The notes beneath the pieces were generated by a model that was not told where the DNA came from, ran no database searches, and worked only from the letters and a program-made list of their open reading frames with translations. A program made the position numbers and the translations under genes. From positions 1 to 64,000 of the forward strand of contig CAYWMD010000031.1 of the NCBI GenBank assembly GCA_964458575.1: a stretch of 64,000 nucleotides of DNA, read 5' to 3'. This DNA is from CAYWMD01 sp964458575 (lineage in GTDB: Bacteria > Verrucomicrobiota > Verrucomicrobiia > Limisphaerales > JADLHS01). Below are positions 62,439-64,000 of the stretch, in pieces (within the stretch, counting starts at the first letter, position 1; each line of letters starts with the position of its first letter).

Positions 62439-62594
62439 CGCCGCGAAGCGCAATCGTTGCGAAGATAGCTGCCGTGCTGTGCCTGGTCAATCGCGCATTC
62501 GGCGCGAGGAATATTTGAAATGCTTCGCCGCCGCGGCCAGAATGAAAGGCGAATTCTAACATCGCAGAAAGCAGACAAAAAGCAGACAATCGCA

Positions 62595-63599
62595 ATGCCC
62601 GCGTCTATGAAAGCCGCCTACATCACCCGCACCGGCCCACCCGATGTCATCATTTACAGCGACCTGCCCACGCCACGGCCCGCAGCAAAGCAGTGTCTGG
62701 TCAAAATCGCCGCCGCGGACATGAACCCTATTGACACCTACATCCGCGGCGGGATGGTTCCGGCCAAGCTGACGTTTCCCTACATCCTGGGTCGCAGTCT
62801 CGCCGGTACGGTCGTCGAGACTGGTGCGGAGGTAAGAAACTTCAAGGTCGGCGACCGCGTCTGGGCGACCAACCAGGGCTCGGAGGGACGGCAAGGGACG
62901 TTTGCCGAGTTTTCCGCCGTGGACGAATGCTGGCTGTATCCCACGCCGGCGAACGTGAGCGATGCGGAAGCGGTTGCGATTTCCCTGGTGGCCATGACCG
63001 GATATGTGGGCCTGTTCCATCACGCGAAACTGAAGGCCGGCGAAAGTTTGTTCGTTAACGGCGGCACGGGCGGCGTGGGTTCCGCGGTGGTGCAAATGGG
63101 CAAAATTATCGGCGCGCGCGTCATTACGACTGCGGGCAGCGACGAGAAGGTCGCCCTTTGCCGACAACTCGGCGCGGACCTTGCGATAAACTACAAAACC
63201 ACCGACGTGGTTGCCGCGATCAAATCATTCGCACCTGACGGCGTAAATGTGTGGTGGGAGACCTTGCGCGAGCCCGACTTTGAGCGAACGATCCCACTGC
63301 TGGCGCGACGCGGCCGCATGGTGGTCATGGCCGGGCGCGACGCGCGACCCATGTTTCCGGTCGGGCCGTTTTACACGAAGGATTGTTCGCTGTTTGGCTT
63401 CGCCCTGTTCAACACCTCCGCCGAGGAGCAGCGGGCCGGGGCGGGCGAACTTAATCGCTGGATGAGCGAAGGCAAACTGAAGGCGCGCATTGATCGCGTG
63501 CTGCCGTTGTCCGCGGCCGTGACCGCGCATCGGCTGCAGGAGGAAAGCACGATCCACCGATCCGGCGCACTCGCGGGCAAGATCGTGCTTAAACCCTGA
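62595..63599 (+). CDS. Zinc-independent quinone oxidoreductase-type MDR protein
   Basis: A 334-aa medium-chain dehydrogenase/reductase from ATG 62595 (ATG 62607 is possible). GSLAGTVVETGAEVRNFKVG-type sequence (here GRSLAGTVVETGAEV, FKVGDRVWA) is followed by the Rossmann NADPH site SLFVNGGTGGVGSAVVQMGK and AINYKTTD. The cysteine ligands of the structural zinc site are absent, as in QOR enzymes. It reduces quinones or enones with NADPH in the cytoplasm. It is divergent from the GH20 gene and convergent with the Nudix gene. Confidence 0.9.
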   Translation: MPASMKAAYITRTGPPDVIIYSDLPTPRPAAKQCLVKIAAADMNPIDTYIRGGMVPAKLTFPYILGRSLAGTVVETGAEVRNFKVGDRVWATNQGSEGRQGTFAEFSAVDECWLYPTPANVSDAEAVAISLVAMTGYVGLFHHAKLKAGESLFVNGGTGGVGSAVVQMGKIIGARVITTAGSDEKVALCRQLGADLAINYKTTDVVAAIKSFAPDGVNVWWETLREPDFERTIPLLARRGRMVVMAGRDARPMFPVGPFYTKDCSLFGFALFNTSAEEQRAGAGELNRWMSEGKLKARIDRVLPLSAAVTAHRLQEESTIHRSGALAGKIVLKP

Positions 63600-63640
63600 C
63601 GTGCCTTGGCGCGCAGCCCGCCGGGCACTCACGGCGAGGG

Positions 63641-64000
63641 TCACGTGGGAATCTCCTGAATCGCCTGAAGGCAATACCATTTCACGGCGGCGTCCATCGG
63701 CGGCTGGAGCGAATCCAGCTCCGCCGCCGAACACCAGCGGATATCGTGATGCTCGGCGGTGGCCAGCGTGACCTGGCCGTGCTTCGGTCGCGCCCAATAA
63801 ATCATCCCGATGTGTTCGTGCGTCGGGCTGATGCGGTGAATGTCCAAAAACCGTGGGGCGATGAGGGCGCGCGTGCCGGGGCCGGTGGTCGGCGGGCGCT
63901 CGCCAAGCAACTCCACGTCCAGACCGCTTTCCTCCTTCGCTTCGCGCAAGGCGGCCTGCTCCGGGTCTTCATCCAGTTCGATGTGCCCGCCCAACGGCAG
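63641..64000 (-). CDS. Nudix hydrolase, 5' part cut by the window edge
   Basis: The visible 119 codons carry a complete Nudix box, GHIELDEDPEQAALREAKEE and SGL (G-x5-E-x7-R-E-x2-E-E-x-G), plus a C-terminal sheet and helix (HDIRWCSAAELDSLQPPMDA). The start lies beyond 64000, since LPLGG continues to the last base. Nudix enzymes hydrolyse nucleoside diphosphates linked to other groups; the substrate cannot be named. It is transcribed toward the oxidoreductase with 41 nt between the stop codons. Confidence 0.9.
   Translation of the reverse strand: MPLGGHIELDEDPEQAALREAKEESGLDVELLGERPPTTGPGTRALIAPRFLDIHRISPTHEHIGMIYWARPKHGQVTLATAEHHDIRWCSAAELDSLQPPMDAAVKWYCLQAIQEIPT

Noticed and set aside
60987..62468. 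Long plus-strand open frame opposite the GH20 gene
   Set aside because: The minus strand has the complete hexosaminidase; the opposite frame is a shadow.

Overview
The window is a 64-kb piece of a high-GC, Gram-negative-type bacterial chromosome. Secreted PQQ-like beta-propeller and NHL-repeat proteins, a four-helix-bundle (S23/IVP) cassette, an lpxA gene, many short interspersed palindromic repeats and loosely packed operons suggest a Verrucomicrobiota member, perhaps of the Pedosphaera/Limisphaera group. That assignment rests on gene content; no rRNA gene is present to confirm it. I saw no tRNA, rRNA or CRISPR array.

Layout. 1-2854: accessory DNA with a broken small DNA-binding gene, an IS1595-type transposase and a three-gene toxin-antitoxin operon of HipBST type (hipB, a split-off HipA N-terminal domain, and the HipA kinase core), with palindromic operator candidates in front of hipB. 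2917-24810: a 21.9-kb segment bounded by two copies of a 125-nt direct repeat. Its core (3378-22567) is a tightly packed eight-gene operon: four tandem DUF4132 (MolR/YehI-like) proteins, a MoxR-type AAA+ ATPase, a DUF5682 protein, a VWA (MIDAS) protein and a SWIM zinc-finger protein. Gene order and families match the uncharacterised E. coli yehI-yehL-yehM-yehP-yehQ locus, but with the DUF4132 gene expanded to two paralogous pairs. This is the most interesting system in the window. It is followed by a gene-fusion scar (a truncated SWIM/DNA-ligase-type gene against a truncated GIY-YIG-like gene) and four small membrane, lipoprotein or basic proteins.

24811-28062: sugar phosphate metabolism. Intact pgi and pgl are flanked by two wrecks: an internally deleted polyphosphate glucokinase and a 3'-truncated rpiB. 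28063-47915: mostly housekeeping. An aminotransferase and Lrp regulator are followed by hflX, radC, lpxA, moeA, a PilB/GspE ATPase with a TPR partner, GNAT and hydrolase genes, a dacB cluster with a frameshifted neighbour, rplU-rpmA-obg, a DUF4375 protein and dusB (with an in-frame repeat insertion). 48045-64000: MarR regulator, two large secreted PQQ-like proteins (the second fused in frame to a four-helix-bundle cassette), a transporter group (MFS, DUF3311, sodium:solute symporter) with an adenylate-forming enzyme, a secreted NHL protein plus GH20 hexosaminidase, a quinone oxidoreductase and a Nudix gene cut by the window edge.

In the central operon, established knowledge of MoxR/VWA pairs suggests a chaperone-like remodelling machine: the AAA+ ring and the MIDAS protein act together, and the DUF4132, DUF5682 and SWIM proteins are likely clients, effectors or adaptors. 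Stress or conflict functions are inference only.
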